Positions 17,510 to 24,204 of a stretch of DNA of 24,551 bases are shown in pieces. Source of the stretch: Actinomycetota bacterium (GTDB lineage Bacteria; Actinomycetota; Thermoleophilia; Solirubrobacterales; Thermoleophilaceae); contig VAXR01000008.1 in NCBI GenBank assembly GCA_005885165.1, positions 1,148 through 25,698 of the forward strand, in the 5' to 3' direction. Each line of letters starts with the position of its first letter. Position 1 is the first letter of the stretch. The position numbers were made by a program, and so were the translations under genes. The notes beneath the pieces were generated by a model. That model saw only the letters and a list, made by a program, of their open reading frames with translations. It searched no databases and was not told the DNA's origin.

Positions 17510-18172
17510 GTGCCAGCCAACGCCTCGTCGTCGTCCGCCCGGAACTCTCACTCTCAACTCGAGGTTGATGATCACTATCTCGTCGCCCTCGCCAAGCAGG
17601 GAAAGCGCGACGCCTACGACCAGATCGTCCGACGCTACCACGGCTTCGTACGGCTCAAGGCGTCGTCGTACTTCCTGATCGGAGGGGACTCCGACGACCT
17701 GATCCAGGAGGGGCTCGTCGGCCTCTACAAGGCGGTTCGCGACTACCGCACCGACCGCGAGTCGAGCTTCCGGAACTTCGCGGAGCTCTGCATCACGCGT
17801 CAGATCATCACCGCGGTGAAGACCTCGACGCGCAACAAGCACACGCCGCTCAACCATTACGTCTCGTTCTCGCACACGCCCGCAGCTGCAGGCGATGGCG
17901 AGCCCACGCTCGACGAGATCCTGCCAGGGCCGAGCGCCCACGATCCCGTGAATCAGGTGATCTCGAGCGAGGAGCTGCAGAGCCTGGTGGCGTGTCTGTC
18001 GAGCGTCCTGTCAGAGCTCGAGAGCTCGGTGCTATCGCTCTATCTCGACGGCCACTCCTACGAGACGGTCGCGGAGCGCCTCGGCTGCGATACCAAGACG
18101 GTCGACAACGCGCTCCAGCGGGTGAAGAGGAAGGTCGGCGCGCACCTCGAGTCGCGCAGCGTTCCCCTCTAG
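17510..18172 (+). CDS. sigH: RNA polymerase sigma factor, SigH (Spo0H) type
   Basis: A 220-aa sigma-70-family factor directing RNA polymerase to a specific promoter set. Region 2 (about 34-108) holds the highly characteristic SYFLIGGDSDDLIQEGLVGLYKAVRDY and FAELCITRQIITAVKTSTRNKHTPLNHYVS. Region 4 (about 160-212) contains SVLSLYLDGHSYETVAERLGC and KTVDNALQRVKRK. These match Bacillus sigma-H far better than ECF factors. Two GTG starts have ribosome sites. GTG 17462 follows AGGGGAGG at a tight 3 bases and adds 16 residues. GTG 17510 follows GGAGGGAG (17497-17504) at 5 bases and gives the usual SigH length, so I chose it. Its place after cysS-rlmB is as in Bacillus. No spore genes are nearby, so its regulon is unknown. 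Confidence 0.9.
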   Translation: MPANASSSSARNSHSQLEVDDHYLVALAKQGKRDAYDQIVRRYHGFVRLKASSYFLIGGDSDDLIQEGLVGLYKAVRDYRTDRESSFRNFAELCITRQIITAVKTSTRNKHTPLNHYVSFSHTPAAAGDGEPTLDEILPGPSAHDPVNQVISSEELQSLVACLSSVLSELESSVLSLYLDGHSYETVAERLGCDTKTVDNALQRVKRKVGAHLESRSVPL

Positions 18173-18297
18173 AGAGCCAAATCCACAGCTGTACGCAGCT
18201 CCTGCCCTCCGTCGGCCGCGAGTCGTTTTTTGGAGGCCGGTTGGGAGATCGCGGATTCAAGCCGTGAGCCGATTGCGCCGACAGGTGGCGCGAACCC
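18173..18297. other. Intergenic region between sigH and the L,D-transpeptidase gene
   Basis: AGCTG-TACG-CAGCT (18187-18200) forms a hairpin with a UACG loop 14 bases after the sigH stop. A run of six T (18226-18231) lies 25 bases later, so this is only a loose terminator candidate. GCGCC/GGCGC (18275-18279 and 18287-18291) brackets the AGGTGG ribosome site (18283-18288) of the next gene. No clear promoter was found. Confidence 0.35.
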
Positions 18298-19125
18298 ATG
18301 GGTCGCGTCTATACCCTGCCGCCGGCTATCGCCGTCCTAGCTCTCGCCGCCACGTTGGTCGCGGCCGCGACCGCTAGCCGCGCCCGGACTGAGCCTCCTG
18401 ATCCGGTGCCGCTGGCTGCTGCGCCCGCCACCACGCTCGTGCCTCGGGCACGCCTCGCAGCGCGCCCGCGCGCACATCCCGCGCGCAGCGCACACCGCCG
18501 CCATGCCAGGGCACACGATCGGCGCAGCGAGGTCCTGGCGATCCGCCGCGGGAGGACCGTCGAGCTCCGCTCGAGGCCGAAGGGTGGAGTCGTCGCCCGG
18601 ATCCGGGACCACACCGATTTCGGCTCTCCGACTGTGCTTGCCGTCGCCGCCCACCGGGGCTCCTGGGTCGGCGTGACGACTACGAACCTGCCCAACGGGC
18701 AGCTCGGATGGCTCAAGCCAAGGTCGAGCGATGTGACCCGCAGGCGCGTCGGCGTGGAGATCGTCGTCAGCCTGTCGCGGCGCTCGCTGTCGCTCAAGGC
18801 CGGACGGCGGACGGTGCGGACCGTCGCGGTGGCCATCGGCCGGCCCGGTTCGGAGACGCCCAAGGGCCGGTTCGCGGTAACCGACAGGATCTCGGGCGCG
18901 GCCTTCGGCCCGTACTACGGGTGCTGCATCCTCGCCCTCTCGGGCCACCAGCCGCACACGCCGGCCGGATGGCAGGGCGGCGATCGCCTGGCGATCCACG
19001 GCACCGACTCCCCCGGCGTGATCGGCACCGCCGTCACCGCCGGCTGCCTCAGGGCGTCCGACTCGGATCTGCACGTGCTGATGCAGCGCGTGCCGCTCGG
19101 GACGCCCGTCGTCATCCGCGGCTGA
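18298..19125 (+). CDS. L,D-transpeptidase (YkuD domain), membrane-anchored or secreted
   Basis: This enzyme probably forms 3-3 cross-links in peptidoglycan outside the cell. The 275-aa protein starts with a hydrophobic helix (about 8-25), then an Ala/Pro/Arg/His-rich low-complexity linker (26-76). A small SH3-like segment (about 78-142) has LRSRPKGGVVARI and WVGVTTTNLPNGQLGWL. The YkuD catalytic domain covers 152-275. Active-site residues are H234 (AIHGTDSPG) and C250 (TAGCLR), with T248 where Ser or Thr is usual; TPKGRFAV (187-194) is also typical. The ATG at 18298 has AGGTGG at 18283-18288. It stands alone after sigH; control by that sigma factor is possible but not shown. Confidence 0.9.
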   Translation: MGRVYTLPPAIAVLALAATLVAAATASRARTEPPDPVPLAAAPATTLVPRARLAARPRAHPARSAHRRHARAHDRRSEVLAIRRGRTVELRSRPKGGVVARIRDHTDFGSPTVLAVAAHRGSWVGVTTTNLPNGQLGWLKPRSSDVTRRRVGVEIVVSLSRRSLSLKAGRRTVRTVAVAIGRPGSETPKGRFAVTDRISGAAFGPYYGCCILALSGHQPHTPAGWQGGDRLAIHGTDSPGVIGTAVTAGCLRASDSDLHVLMQRVPLGTPVVIRG

Positions 19126-19132
19126 CAGGCCG

Positions 19133-19954
19133 TTGTCCGACGCCGAGATCCTCGCGCGCGCGAAGGCCTATCCGTTCACCCGCCCCGGCGCGTCGGTGGT
19201 GATCCTCGGCGACCGGCTGCTGGAGGTGGTGGAGCTCGATCCTGACGACCTCGCTTCGAGCCTCGTGCGCCAGGGCGATTCCGAGATCGCGCTGGGCGAT
19301 GCCGCCGGCGATGCCGGCGCACCGCTCGACGAGCTAGCGGCCGTGCGCACCGCGGTGCTCGCGTTCGGGTCGAACGCCTCCCCGGACACGCTGCGCTGGA
19401 AGTTCCCCGACCACGTGGCCGTGCTGCCGCTCCTGCACGGGAGGGCGAGTGGCGTGGACGTCGTCTACTCGGCGCACATGACCGTCTACGGCTCGATCCC
19501 CGGCACCCTCCAGGCGTCGCCCGGCACGACGGTCGAGGTGTACGTCGCGCTCCTCACCGAGGCCCAGCTGGAGCGTATGGCCGCCTGGGAGATCAACGCG
19601 ACGCTCGAGCGGCTGGACGGGCTGGCGCTCGAGCTCGAGCGGGCCGACCCGCCTGAGAGGGTGGCCGCCTTCATCTCGAAGCACGGCTGCCTGACGGCAG
19701 GCGGCGCCGAGATCGCGATCGCCGAGGTGGCGGCCAACCGGCGCCGTTTCCACGCGATGACCCAGCCCGGGGTCCTCGAGCACGCCCGCGAGCTCGCCGC
19801 ACCAGATCTCTCGCTGGACGAGTTCGTGCTCGCCGGCGTACGCGACTACGAGCGGGCGCGAGCGTACACGGAGACGCTCAAGCGGACCGCGCGCCCCTTC
19901 GTCGATCCGCGGCAGGGCGTGCCCGGAAGCCGGAGAGGGGACTCGAACCCCTAG
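19133..19954 (+). CDS. Conserved protein of unknown function, gamma-glutamylcyclotransferase-like
   Basis: A 273-aa cytoplasmic protein; I do not recognise a named family with certainty. Residues 75-170 resemble the GGCT fold: VLAFGSNASPDTL (75-87) corresponds to the substrate-binding YGSN loop. MTVYGSIPGTLQASPGTTVEVYVALLT matches the following beta strands, and E153 in AAWEINATL sits near the position of the catalytic Glu. This is tentative. The TTG at 19133 lies 7 bases after the transpeptidase stop; GTG 19196 is a shorter alternative. Ribosome-site support is weak. The last residues (SRRGDSNP) are read from the antisense strand of the tRNA-Thr gene, and the stop lies inside it, so the two genes converge and overlap by 27 bases. 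Confidence 0.7.
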   Translation: MSDAEILARAKAYPFTRPGASVVILGDRLLEVVELDPDDLASSLVRQGDSEIALGDAAGDAGAPLDELAAVRTAVLAFGSNASPDTLRWKFPDHVAVLPLLHGRASGVDVVYSAHMTVYGSIPGTLQASPGTTVEVYVALLTEAQLERMAAWEINATLERLDGLALELERADPPERVAAFISKHGCLTAGGAEIAIAEVAANRRRFHAMTQPGVLEHARELAAPDLSLDEFVLAGVRDYERARAYTETLKRTARPFVDPRQGVPGSRRGDSNP

Positions 19955-20000
19955 CCTGCCGCTTACAAGGCGGCTGCTCTACCGGTTGAGCTACTCCGGC
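19928..20000 (-). tRNA. tRNA-Thr (anticodon TGT)
   Basis: Read on the minus strand, a full cloverleaf is visible. The acceptor GCCGGAG pairs perfectly with CTCCGGC, and the D stem is GCTC/GAGC. The anticodon stem is GCCGC/GCGGC with loop CTTGTAA (anticodon TGT, reading ACA). The T arm is AGGGG-TTCGAGT-CCCCT. Length is 73 bases with a T discriminator. The 3' CCA is not encoded. The 3' end overlaps the last 27 bases of the convergent gene at 19133-19954. Confidence 0.96.
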
Positions 20001-20044
20001 GGGTGCGCTGGCCAGTCTAGGTTCCGGGAGGGTCGCCGGTGCGA

Positions 20045-20578
20045 CTATGTCGCCGACGGTGTGACCGCCACCGCCGCGGACTCGAGGTCGCCGTGGCCGT
20101 TCGAGGACACCGGGATGGGCGGCGGCTCGTCGGCGCTGCGGTCGTTGAGCGCGTGCTCGAGCGTGCCTAGGAGCAGGCCGAACAGCGCGTGCCTCCACGC
20201 CTCCTGCGCGAAGACGCGGCGGTTGCCGGTGAGCGGCACGAGCTCCCGGCGCGCCGGGTGGTAACGGTCCACGAAGCGGCCGAGCGGCCAGAGTGCGACG
20301 TGCTCCGCGAGGCCGGCGAGCAGTCCGCGCAAGGGCGGCGGCCCCGGCAGGAACGGCTTGGCGAACGCGTACCCGGCGCCGAAGAGCGCGCCGTTCTGGA
20401 TGTGGAGCGCGATCCCGACGGGCTGCCATTCGGGGCCGCGCGTGACGAGCTTCCCGAGCAGCGCGATGTCGTCGTGGTCGCAGTCGAAGAGCCGCTTGTC
20501 GAGCGGCTGCTGGGCCGCCCAGATCGCCGCGGCGGCGCCGCCGGCCGCGGCTCCACGAAAGGCGCGTCCCACGCTCAT
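20045..20578 (-). CDS. Hypothetical protein with hydrophobic segments
   Basis: A 177-aa protein I cannot assign. It has an Ala/Gly-rich hydrophobic start (about 9-23). Apolar, glycine-rich stretches lie at about 55-79 (GIALHIQNGALFGAGYAFAKPF), 84-99 (RGLLAGLAEHVALWPL) and 129-144, suggesting membrane association. Between them are conserved-looking polar motifs such as CDHDDIALLGKL, FVDRYHP and FAQEAWRH. The C-terminal 30 residues are Pro/Ser/Ala-rich and probably disordered. The start (ATG complementary to 20576-20578) sits 8 bases after a TACGCT box and lacks a ribosome site. It shares a divergent intergenic region of 47 bases with the PlsC fusion gene. Coding status is supported by length, codon bias and a promoter, not by a known family. 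Confidence 0.65.
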   Translation of the reverse strand: MSVGRAFRGAAAGGAAAAIWAAQQPLDKRLFDCDHDDIALLGKLVTRGPEWQPVGIALHIQNGALFGAGYAFAKPFLPGPPPLRGLLAGLAEHVALWPLGRFVDRYHPARRELVPLTGNRRVFAQEAWRHALFGLLLGTLEHALNDRSADEPPPIPVSSNGHGDLESAAVAVTPSAT

Positions 20579-20586
20579 CGCCCGCC

Positions 20587-20592
20587 AGCGTA
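20587..20592 (-). promoter_or_regulatory. Putative -10 box of the minus-strand hypothetical gene (leaderless)
   Basis: On the minus strand TACGCT ends 8 bases before the ATG, placing the expected +1 two bases before the start codon. It belongs to the same pattern as the boxes before lysS and radA. Confidence 0.4.
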
Positions 20593-20613
20593 ACGCGCGC
20601 CGCTCCTTGGGGG

Positions 20614-20620
20614 TAGGTGA
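20614..20620 (+). promoter_or_regulatory. Ribosome site or -10 box of the PlsC-GpsA gene
   Basis: TAGGTGA lies just before ATG 20626. Read as AGGTGA it is a fair Shine-Dalgarno sequence at 5 bases. Read as TAGGTG it is a -10-like hexamer 6 bases before the start, as at the leaderless genes, though the final T is missing. The sequence alone does not decide. Confidence 0.35.
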
Positions 20621-20625
20621 CGTAG

Positions 20626-21876
20626 ATGATGCGCGCCAATCCGAGCACCGAGAGGCTTCAGCGCTACCACGAGCGCGCCCGCCGTAAGGGCGTCAGGCCG
20701 CTCGTGTACTGGATCGTGCGCGCGGTCCTCCAGCCGGCGATCCACATCCTCTGGCGCCCGTCCCGCCGCGGGCGCGAGTACATCCCGCGCTCGGGGCCGG
20801 TCATCCTCGCCTCGAACCACCGCAGCTTCCTCGACCCGTTCATCGTCGGCATCTGCCTCCGGCGCCCGGTCTACTTCGTCGCCAAGCAGGAGCTGTTCGC
20901 AAAGCGCTGGCAGGCGTGGCTTCTCAACTCGCTCGGCGCGTTCCCGGTCCGCCGCGGCGAATCCGACCAGGAGATGATGCGGACGGCGCGCGAGATCCTC
21001 GAGCGCGGCGACCCGGTCGTGATGTTCCCGGAGGGCACGCGCATCCGCGAGGGCTCCGTCGGCAAGCCGCGTCGCGGTGTCGGGCGGCTCGCGCTGGAGA
21101 CCGGCGCGCCGGTCGTGCCGATCGCGATCGCGGGCACCGAGCACGCGCGCCGCGGGTGGCGCATCCGTCCGGTGAAGGTCCGCCTCCGCTGCGGCCGCCC
21201 GCTCACCTTCCCACGCGTCGAGCAGCCGTCGCCGTCGCTTGCGTCCGAGGTCACGGCACGCATCTGGCCGTGCGTCGAGCTCCAGTGGGAGTGGCTCGGT
21301 GGGCTCACGCCGCTGCGCAAGGCCGCGGTCGTCGGTGCCGGCGAGATGGGGACCGCGATGGCGCTGGTCCTGGCGCGAGCGGGGCTCGAGGTGCAGCTCG
21401 GCTGCCGGACCGCCCGGCAGGCGGAGCTGATCGCGCAGTCGCGCACGCTCGAGGTCGACGGCCACGCGGTGGCCCCGCTTCCCGACTCGGTGATCCCGTG
21501 CACGGTTGCGGACATCGAGTTCGGCGGCGTCGACGTCGTGGTGCTGGCCGTTCCACTCTCCGCGCTGCCGGCCGTCCTCGCCAAGCACGGCCCGGCGATC
21601 GCCGAGCGGTCGACGCTTCTCGTGCCGGCACGAGGCGAGCTCCGCTCGCACGCCGCGCTCCCCGCGCGCTACGCGGCCGAGCGCACCGGGGCGTCGGCCG
21701 TCGCGCTCCTCGGCGTGCCCCGCGGAGCCGCGTCACTGTCGAACGGCCACGCCGAGGTCCAGCTCGCCTGCGAGCGCCCGGAACGGAGCCGGCAGCTCGC
21801 ATCGGCGCTCGAGGCCGCAGATGTCGCGCTCGTGCGCGGAGCGCCGTCCGAGCGGCTCATGAGCCGCGTCGCCTGA
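20626..21876 (+). CDS. Fusion of 1-acylglycerol-3-phosphate acyltransferase (PlsC) with a GpsA-like NAD-binding domain
   Basis: A 416-aa two-domain protein. Residues 25-225 are a PlsC-type acyltransferase, which would acylate lysophosphatidic acid to phosphatidic acid at the membrane. It has the catalytic H65-x4-D70 (NHRSFLD), FPEGTR (134-139) and a PVVPIAIAG strand. Residues 231-416 match the N-terminal half of NAD(P)-dependent glycerol-3-phosphate dehydrogenase GpsA: KAAVVGAGEMGTAMALVLARAG (GxGxxG at 237-242) and VDVVVLAVPLSALPAVL. The expected ATKG motif (catalytic Lys) reads PARG, and the C-terminal catalytic helical domain is absent. The stop is followed within 30 bases by another gene, so a simple frameshift does not explain it. 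The second domain may bind NAD(H) without dehydrogenase activity. Confidence 0.88.
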   Translation: MMRANPSTERLQRYHERARRKGVRPLVYWIVRAVLQPAIHILWRPSRRGREYIPRSGPVILASNHRSFLDPFIVGICLRRPVYFVAKQELFAKRWQAWLLNSLGAFPVRRGESDQEMMRTAREILERGDPVVMFPEGTRIREGSVGKPRRGVGRLALETGAPVVPIAIAGTEHARRGWRIRPVKVRLRCGRPLTFPRVEQPSPSLASEVTARIWPCVELQWEWLGGLTPLRKAAVVGAGEMGTAMALVLARAGLEVQLGCRTARQAELIAQSRTLEVDGHAVAPLPDSVIPCTVADIEFGGVDVVVLAVPLSALPAVLAKHGPAIAERSTLLVPARGELRSHAALPARYAAERTGASAVALLGVPRGAASLSNGHAEVQLACERPERSRQLASALEAADVALVRGAPSERLMSRVA

Positions 21877-21891
21877 ACGGGGGGTCGGGAG

Positions 21892-21897
21892 TAGGCT
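21892..21897 (+). promoter_or_regulatory. Putative -10 box of the first ECF sigma gene (leaderless)
   Basis: TAGGCT ends 6 bases before the GTG at 21904, so the predicted +1 is the G of the start codon. No ribosome site precedes this start. Confidence 0.45.
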
Positions 21898-21903
21898 CGG
21901 TGC

Positions 21904-22449
21904 GTGAGCGCGACCGCCGAGAAGGCCGAGCTCGACCGCGAGTTCACGGAGCTCTACCGCTTGCACCTGCGGGACGTCTACAGCTACAGCTATTACCGGG
22001 TCGGGAACCACCACGACGCCGAGGACCTCACCGAGCAGACCTTCCTCCAGGCGTACCGTCACTTCGCCCGGGCGCTGGCCGAGTCGAACGGGCGGCCGCT
22101 CCGGCCCTGGCTGATCCGGATCGCGCACAACCTCGCGGCCAACTACCACCGCGACCGCTCGCGCCGTCCGCAGACGAATCTCGAGGACGCCGGCGTGATC
22201 TCGGCCCCGCACGAGACCGAGGATCTTGTGGAGGGGCGCGAGGAGCTCACCGCGGTCCTGCGCGGCGTTGCCGGGCTTCCAGACGACCGGCGGGAGGCGC
22301 TGATCATGCGGTTCGCGATCGGCATGGACAACCGCGAGATCGCGCGGGCGCTCGGGCGCTCGGAGGGGGCGACGAAGGTCTTGATCCATCGCGCAATCCG
22401 TCAGCTGGAGGCGCAGCTCGAAACCGAAAAGGAGGTCGGCGATGAGTGA
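21904..22449 (+). CDS. ECF-type RNA polymerase sigma factor
   Basis: A 181-aa two-domain sigma factor. Region 2 (about 12-85) contains FTELYRLHLRDVYSYSYYRVGNHHDAEDLTEQTFLQAYRHF, with the usual DAEDLTQ-like motif, then PWLIRIAHNLAANYHRD. Region 4 (about 115-170) contains LPDDRREALIMRFAIGMDNREIARALGRSEGATKVLIHRAIRQL, the DNA-reading helix-turn-helix for the -35 element. Region 3 is absent, as expected for the extracytoplasmic-function group. The GTG at 21904 has no ribosome site but follows a -10 box. Its end overlaps the next gene by 8 bases, which suggests a sigma/partner pair. Its specificity and signal are unknown. Confidence 0.92.
   Translation: MSATAEKAELDREFTELYRLHLRDVYSYSYYRVGNHHDAEDLTEQTFLQAYRHFARALAESNGRPLRPWLIRIAHNLAANYHRDRSRRPQTNLEDAGVISAPHETEDLVEGREELTAVLRGVAGLPDDRREALIMRFAIGMDNREIARALGRSEGATKVLIHRAIRQLEAQLETEKEVGDE
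22429..22436 (+). promoter_or_regulatory. Consensus Shine-Dalgarno of the small membrane protein gene
   Basis: AAGGAGGT, a full match to the anti-Shine-Dalgarno complement, lies inside the sigma gene and 5 bases before ATG 22442. It supports the start and suggests efficient translation of the partner protein independent of the leaderless sigma start. Confidence 0.75.
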
Positions 22450-22768
22450 GGTTGAACGCATGCTCCGAGGCGCGCTCGTTCCCGTGGAGCCGTCCATGGC
22501 TCTCAGCGAGCGGCTCGAGCGGCGATTGTCGGAGTTGACCGATGCCGCCGTCGGCGAGCTCGCGGAGTTCGACCCGAGCGCGCTGCGGGATCCGCGGCGC
22601 TGGGCTCGCCTCGTCGCCGCCGGCATCGTGGCGGGCACCGCCGGCGGGGCGCTCGTCCTCGTGAGGGCGCGGCAGAAGCAGCGCCGCCGCGAGGCGCAGG
22701 GCCTGCGCGCGCTCCAGCGCGGCATGCGCGAGGTTTCGGCGGACATGCGGCACCGGCTGCGGCGCTAG
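22442..22768 (+). CDS. Small one-TM protein, candidate partner or anti-sigma of the ECF factor
   Basis: A 108-aa protein of no recognised family. The N-terminal 50 residues are charged and helical-looking (VERMLRGALVPVEPS, then LSERLERRLSELTDAAVGELAEF), predicted cytoplasmic. One TM segment spans about 55-75 (WARLVAAGIVAGTAGGALVLV). The basic tail (76-108, RARQKQRRR...) would also be cytoplasmic if the helix is a hairpin, or outside if it is a single pass. There is no Cys, so it is not a zinc-type anti-sigma factor. Its start overlaps the sigma gene by 8 bases behind a perfect Shine-Dalgarno sequence. The arrangement is that of sigma/anti-sigma pairs; the function itself is inference. Confidence 0.75.
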   Translation: MSEVERMLRGALVPVEPSMALSERLERRLSELTDAAVGELAEFDPSALRDPRRWARLVAAGIVAGTAGGALVLVRARQKQRRREAQGLRALQRGMREVSADMRHRLRR

Positions 22769-22842
22769 CCCGTAGGGCCACGGCGTCTCGGTGATCCGGT
22801 GCGCCGGCCGGTGCGTACAGCCACCGAGGACTCGCGAGCGGA

Positions 22843-23421
22843 GTGACTGGTCGACGCCTTGAGATAAATCGCCTGGCCGACGAGGAACTGATGGACCTCG
22901 TGGCGGCCGGCGACGCCCGCGCCTTCGAGGCGATCTACGACCGCCACGGCGGAGCGGCCTTCTCGCTCGCCTACCGCATGATCGGCAACCGCGCCGGCGC
23001 CGAGGACATCACGCAGGAGGCGTTCCTCGCGATCTGGCGCAGCCGGCTGCGGTACCGGCGCGAGCGCGGAAGCGTGCGCACATGGATCCTCGGGATCGTC
23101 CACCACCGCGGGATCGACGCCCTTCGCCGCAACCTCGTGCACGAGCGTCGGCGCACGAGCGCCGAGGGGATCGAGGAGCGCCAGGAGGCGCCCGAGCGCA
23201 CCGATGTCGAGGCCGCCCGCCGCGAGGAGGCGCTCGCCGTGCGGAGGGCGCTCGAGGGGCTCCCGGACGGTCAGGGTCAGGTGATCGAGCTGGCCTACTT
23301 CGGCGGCTTCACCCACACGCAGATCGCCGAGATGCTCGGCATGCCGATCGGAACCGTGAAGGGGCGCATGCGGCTCGGGCTCGAGAAGCTGCGCCACACT
23401 CTGGGGCCGCAGGTGGCGTGA
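22843..23421 (+). CDS. ECF-type sigma factor paired with RskA (SigK-like)
   Basis: A 192-aa ECF sigma factor. Region 2 (about 12-85) reads LMDLVAAGDARAFEAIYDRHGGAAFSLAYRMIGNRAGAEDITQEAFLAIWR and then GSVRTWILGIVHHRGIDALRR. Region 4 (about 130-188) reads LPDGQGQVIELAYFGGFTHTQIAEMLGMPIGTVKGRMRLGLEKLR. This type resembles the SigK/SigL group controlled by RskA-family anti-sigma factors, which fits the gene that follows. The GTG at 22843 is the chosen start; the ribosome site is poor (GAGCGGA right before it). The 74 bases upstream hold no clear promoter. Its stop TGA shares one base with the rskA ATG. Confidence 0.92.
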   Translation: MTGRRLEINRLADEELMDLVAAGDARAFEAIYDRHGGAAFSLAYRMIGNRAGAEDITQEAFLAIWRSRLRYRRERGSVRTWILGIVHHRGIDALRRNLVHERRRTSAEGIEERQEAPERTDVEAARREEALAVRRALEGLPDGQGQVIELAYFGGFTHTQIAEMLGMPIGTVKGRMRLGLEKLRHTLGPQVA

Positions 23422-24146
23422 TGAGCACGGTCGACCACGAGCGGCACTCCGAGGACCTCGGCGCCTACCTGCTCGGCGCCCTGCCGGAGCTCGAGGCGCA
23501 GATGGTGGAGCGGCACATCGTCGGGTGCGCCGAGTGCAAGGCGGAGCTCGAGCGGCTCCAGCCCGCCGCCGACGTCCTGCCGCACGCCGTCGACGCCTAC
23601 GAGCCGCCGCCGTCGCTCAAGCGGTCGCTGATGGAGGAGGTGGAGCGCGATGTGCGCGCGCGCGGCGGGACGGACGCGGCTCCGCGACCGTGGCGCGAGT
23701 GGCTCCTCGGCGGGGCGCTGATCGCCCGGCCGCGTCTCGCGGCGGCGGGTGCGATCGCGGTGCTCGTCCTGGGCCTGGCCGTCGGCTACGGCGCCGATCG
23801 CCTGATCCGCGGCGGAGGCGGCGGGACCCGCACGCTGGCCGCCCACATCGACAGGCGCGCGCTGCCCGGCGGCTCGGCCGAGCTCGCCGTCCCCAGGCAC
23901 GGCGCGGCCACGCTGCGCGTGCGCGGGCTTCAGGTGCTTCGCGGTGGGCGCGTCTACGAGGTCTGGCTCGAGCGCGCGGGCGCGGTGAGCCCGGCCGGCG
24001 CGCTGTTCGCGGTCGCCGCCGACGGAAGCGGGACGGCCGCGATACCTGCCGGCCTGCACGGGGTGGCGCGCGTGCTCGTGACGCGCGAGCGAGCGGGCGG
24101 CGCGCCGCAGCCGACCGAGCCGCCGATCATCAGCTTCCGAACCTAA
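23421..24146 (+). CDS. rskA: Anti-sigma factor, RskA family
   Basis: A 241-aa membrane protein expected to hold the preceding sigma factor inactive until released, in this family by regulated proteolysis. The cytoplasmic anti-sigma domain (1-90) carries the zinc-type motif H32-x3-C36-x2-C39 within VERHIVGCAECKAELERL. One TM helix lies at about 106-124 (LAAAGAIAVLVLGLAVGYG). The outer domain (about 138-241) matches the RskA C-terminal region: GGRVYEVWLERAGAVSPAGALFAVAADGSGTAAIP, then VLVTRERAGGAPQPTEPPI. The frame is open further upstream, but ATG 23421 overlaps the sigma stop by one base and has AGGTGG at 23411-23416. Length and layout are normal. Confidence 0.92.
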   Translation: MSTVDHERHSEDLGAYLLGALPELEAQMVERHIVGCAECKAELERLQPAADVLPHAVDAYEPPPSLKRSLMEEVERDVRARGGTDAAPRPWREWLLGGALIARPRLAAAGAIAVLVLGLAVGYGADRLIRGGGGGTRTLAAHIDRRALPGGSAELAVPRHGAATLRVRGLQVLRGGRVYEVWLERAGAVSPAGALFAVAADGSGTAAIPAGLHGVARVLVTRERAGGAPQPTEPPIISFRT

Positions 24147-24204
24147 TCGGCTGAAGCTGAAGGGCGGCTCCCCGGCCGCGGCGCGCCCCAAGACGACCAA
24201 GCGC

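Noticed and set aside
19878..20648. Longer minus-strand frame of 256 codons over the tRNA and hypothetical gene
   Set aside because: It runs through the tRNA-Thr and is Arg/Pro/Ala-rich; the 177-aa frame has better amino-acid composition and a start with a -10 box.
20626..21903. Frameshift explanation for the short GpsA part
   Set aside because: Only 27 bases separate the stop from the next gene, so no remaining gpsA catalytic domain exists in another frame.
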